Source of the DNA: Devosia ureilytica
GTDB taxonomy: Bacteria > Pseudomonadota > Alphaproteobacteria > Rhizobiales > Devosiaceae
NCBI RefSeq assembly: GCF_024273195.1
Contig: NZ_JAMZCU010000002.1
Coordinates: forward strand, 1-64,000
Reading direction: 5' to 3'
Length of the DNA: 64,000 nucleotides
The translations under genes and the position numbers were made by a program. The notes under the pieces are model-generated. The model did not search any database. It saw only the letters and a program-made list of their open reading frames with translations, and was not told where the DNA came from. Below are positions 62,187 to 64,000 of this stretch, piece after piece; position 1 is the first letter of the stretch; every line of letters begins with the position of its first letter.

Positions 62187-64000
62187 CTAGAACTCGCTCC
62201 AGTCGGTGTCGACCGCCGCATTGCCCTTGCTGAGATAGGATCTGGCTGCGGTGCTCAGCTTGGCCTGCAGGCCGCGCGCGCCCTGGGCAATCGCCTGCAC
62301 TGGCCCGGCACTGGCTGCCACCTTGGCCGGAGCGGGCTTGCGCTGCTCGATGGCAAAGATATCGACAATGGTGTCGAGCTGGCTCGCCTGGGCCTCGGTC
62401 TGTTCGATGGAGGCGTTCATCTCCTCGACCAGCGCCGCATTGTGCTGGGTCATCTCGTCCATGGTGCGCACCGCCGTGTTCACCTCGTCGATTGACGACG
62501 CCTGCTCGCGGCTTTCGCGGGCAATGCCGTTCATCAACTCGCTCGAGGTGCGCGCCGAGACCAGGATTTCCTCCAGCCGGCCGGCCGCGTCGGCCACCAG
62601 CTTGGAGCCGCCCTTGACCTCGTTGGCGCTCTGCTCGATCAGCGCCTTGACGTCGCTCGAGGCCTGCGCCGCCGATTGTGCCAGACGCCGCACTTCCACG
62701 GCCACCACGGCAAAGCCCTTGCCCGCCTCGCCCGCGCGCGCCGCTTCCACCGAAGCATTGAGGGCAAGCAGGTTGGTCTGGAAGGCGATGTCGTCGATCA
62801 GCCCGATGATGTTGGAAATCTTGGCCGAGGATTGGGTGATCCGCTCCATCGCCTGGGTGGCCTGCCCCATCACCTGGCCACCTTGTTCGGCCGTATGGGT
62901 CACGCCCGTTGCCACCGTGGAGGCTTCCTTGGCGCGTTCGGCATTGGCCAGAACGGTCGAGGCCAGCTGCTCCATGGCCGCCGATGTTTCTTCGATGGTC
63001 GCCGCCTGCTTGGTGGTGCGTTCCGAAAGGTCATTGGCGCCCGAAAGGATTTCCCCGGTTGCCGTCTTGAGGGTGCGCGACGTGTCGCGCAACTGGCCCA
63101 CGATATCGGTCAGTTTTTCGGCCACTGCATTGGTATCGGCCTTGAGGCCGGCAAAGGCCCCCTGGTAATCGCCCTGCATGCGCTGGGTCAGGTCGGTATT
63201 GGCAAGAGCCGCCAGCACCGTACCGGTTTCGCTGAGGCCGCGATCCACGGTTTCCACCAATCCATTGACCGAGCGGGCCAGGGTATTGAGTTCGTCGTCG
63301 GGGAATTCGGCGGTGACGCGCTTGCTGAAGTCGCCGGCGATGGCCGCATCGACCACCTGCCCGAAGGCGCGCTGCAGGTCCTGCATCATGGCCGCACGCT
63401 CGGCCTGGCTGGCGATGATCCGCGCCGCTTCCGCCTCGGTCATTTCATTGACCTTGAGCCCATTGGCCCGGAACACTTCCACCGCCCGCGCCATGGCGCC
63501 GATCTCGTCCGGGCGGCGGCCGCCCTTGACCTCGACCGAGAGGTCGCCATTGGCCAGCGCTTCCATCGTGCCGGTGAGGCGGGTAATCGGCTTGCTGATC
63601 GAGCGGGCAAAGAAGAATCCGATCACCGCCGCAATGGCGAGCAGGATGCCGCCGATGGCCAGGGTCATGTCGCGCATCTGCACGACCGCCGCATTGGCTT
63701 CGTTCTCGGGCTGCACCGCAACAACGGCCCAGGTCACATCGCCAACACTGACCGGCTGGGCCCGTACCACCATGGGCGCGCCCCGATAATCCGTGCTCAG
63801 GCCTTCGCCGGTCGCCCCGCTGAAGGCCCCGGCAATCACCTCGGCGGTCAGCGTGGTTGCCAAAACGTCAGGCTCTTCAGTGCGCGGAGATTCCGAGCGC
63901 AGCAGGCCATCCTGGCCGACTACCACCACTTCGCCGCTGCGGCCCAGGCCGGACAGCCCCGCGACGCGGGTGCTCATGGCCTCGGGCGAAATAGCCAGCA
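62187..64000 (-). CDS. methyl-accepting chemotaxis protein, partial at window end
   Basis: At least 604 codons; the frame stays open to the window edge, so the start and part of the sensor are missing. What is present is the second lobe of a Cache-type domain ([42 protein letters not shown]), a membrane helix, HAMP, the signalling domain and the tail DTDWSEF. The in-frame ATG at 63977 is unlikely to be the real start. Confidence 0.92.
   Translation of the reverse strand, partial: LAISPEAMSTRVAGLSGLGRSGEVVVVGQDGLLRSESPRTEEPDVLATTLTAEVIAGAFSGATGEGLSTDYRGAPMVVRAQPVSVGDVTWAVVAVQPENEANAAVVQMRDMTLAIGGILLAIAAVIGFFFARSISKPITRLTGTMEALANGDLSVEVKGGRRPDEIGAMARAVEVFRANGLKVNEMTEAEAARIIASQAERAAMMQDLQRAFGQVVDAAIAGDFSKRVTAEFPDDELNTLARSVNGLVETVDRGLSETGTVLAALANTDLTQRMQGDYQGAFAGLKADTNAVAEKLTDIVGQLRDTSRTLKTATGEILSGANDLSERTTKQAATIEETSAAMEQLASTVLANAERAKEASTVATGVTHTAEQGGQVMGQATQAMERITQSSAKISNIIGLIDDIAFQTNLLALNASVEAARAGEAGKGFAVVAVEVRRLAQSAAQASSDVKALIEQSANEVKGGSKLVADAAGRLEEILVSARTSSELMNGIARESREQASSIDEVNTAVRTMDEMTQHNAALVEEMNASIEQTEAQASQLDTIVDIFAIEQRKPAPAKVAASAGPVQAIAQGARGLQAKLSTAARSYLSKGNAAVDTDWSEF

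Overview
The window is chromosomal DNA of a flagellated, GC-rich alphaproteobacterium, most likely of the order Hyphomicrobiales and close to Devosia. This rests on gene content and order (tlpA-argH-lysA, cpdR, ftsEX-plsC, hisC-tyrA, mtgA next to rpmF, a cho-type betaine/choline ABC operon, a globin-coupled chemoreceptor) and on an alphaproteobacterial direct-repeat LexA box. Species assignment is inference. Coding density is high, most genes are housekeeping, and many neighbours overlap by 4 nt.

Layout. 1-8 kb: a toxin relic, HNH nuclease, esterase, AlkA-like glycosylase, gluQRS, an epimerase with a divergent LysR regulator, a HIG1-type small membrane protein, cobalamin adenosyltransferase, rhomboid protease and two small proteins (one YjfB-like). 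8-18 kb: tlpA/argH with interlocked divergent starts, ChaC, lysA, a tandem IalB-like secreted protein, cpdR, a zinc-ribbon protein, ftsE-ftsX, plsC and an uncharacterised gene behind a consensus LexA-box promoter. 18-35 kb: a second ChaC, DUF2125, tyrA-hisC, methyltransferase/gloB, a small protein behind a sigma-54-like promoter, fumC, rpmF, a brnTA toxin-antitoxin insertion, mtgA, ispA, MOSC, YbaK, a methyltransferase, a PACE exporter and ispG. 35-52 kb: pyruvate carboxylase, a DUF442 phosphatase-like protein, a GGDEF-EAL protein, a choline/betaine importer with two binding proteins, a branched-chain amino-acid importer whose binding protein lies apart on the other strand, a structured tRNA-like RNA candidate and methylglyoxal synthase. 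52-64 kb: five chemoreceptor genes in tandem on the minus strand. The first is a soluble globin-coupled sensor preceded by an FNR/FixK box. All five end in a DWxx(F/Y) tail, and the last runs off the window.

Repeats. Several intergenic palindromic families are present. The most striking is a 227-bp element at 24549-24775 and 31937-32163. The two copies have collinear flanks, but their 121-bp cores are inverted relative to each other, and each copy supplies the stop codon of an adjacent gene.

The strongest leads for undescribed biology are the SOS-boxed orphan gene (17825-18166), the core-inverted repeat, the structured RNA with its probably leaderless winged-helix neighbour (47.0-47.8 kb), and the sigma-54-like promoter at 24142. 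All calls come from reading the sequence; no database search was run.
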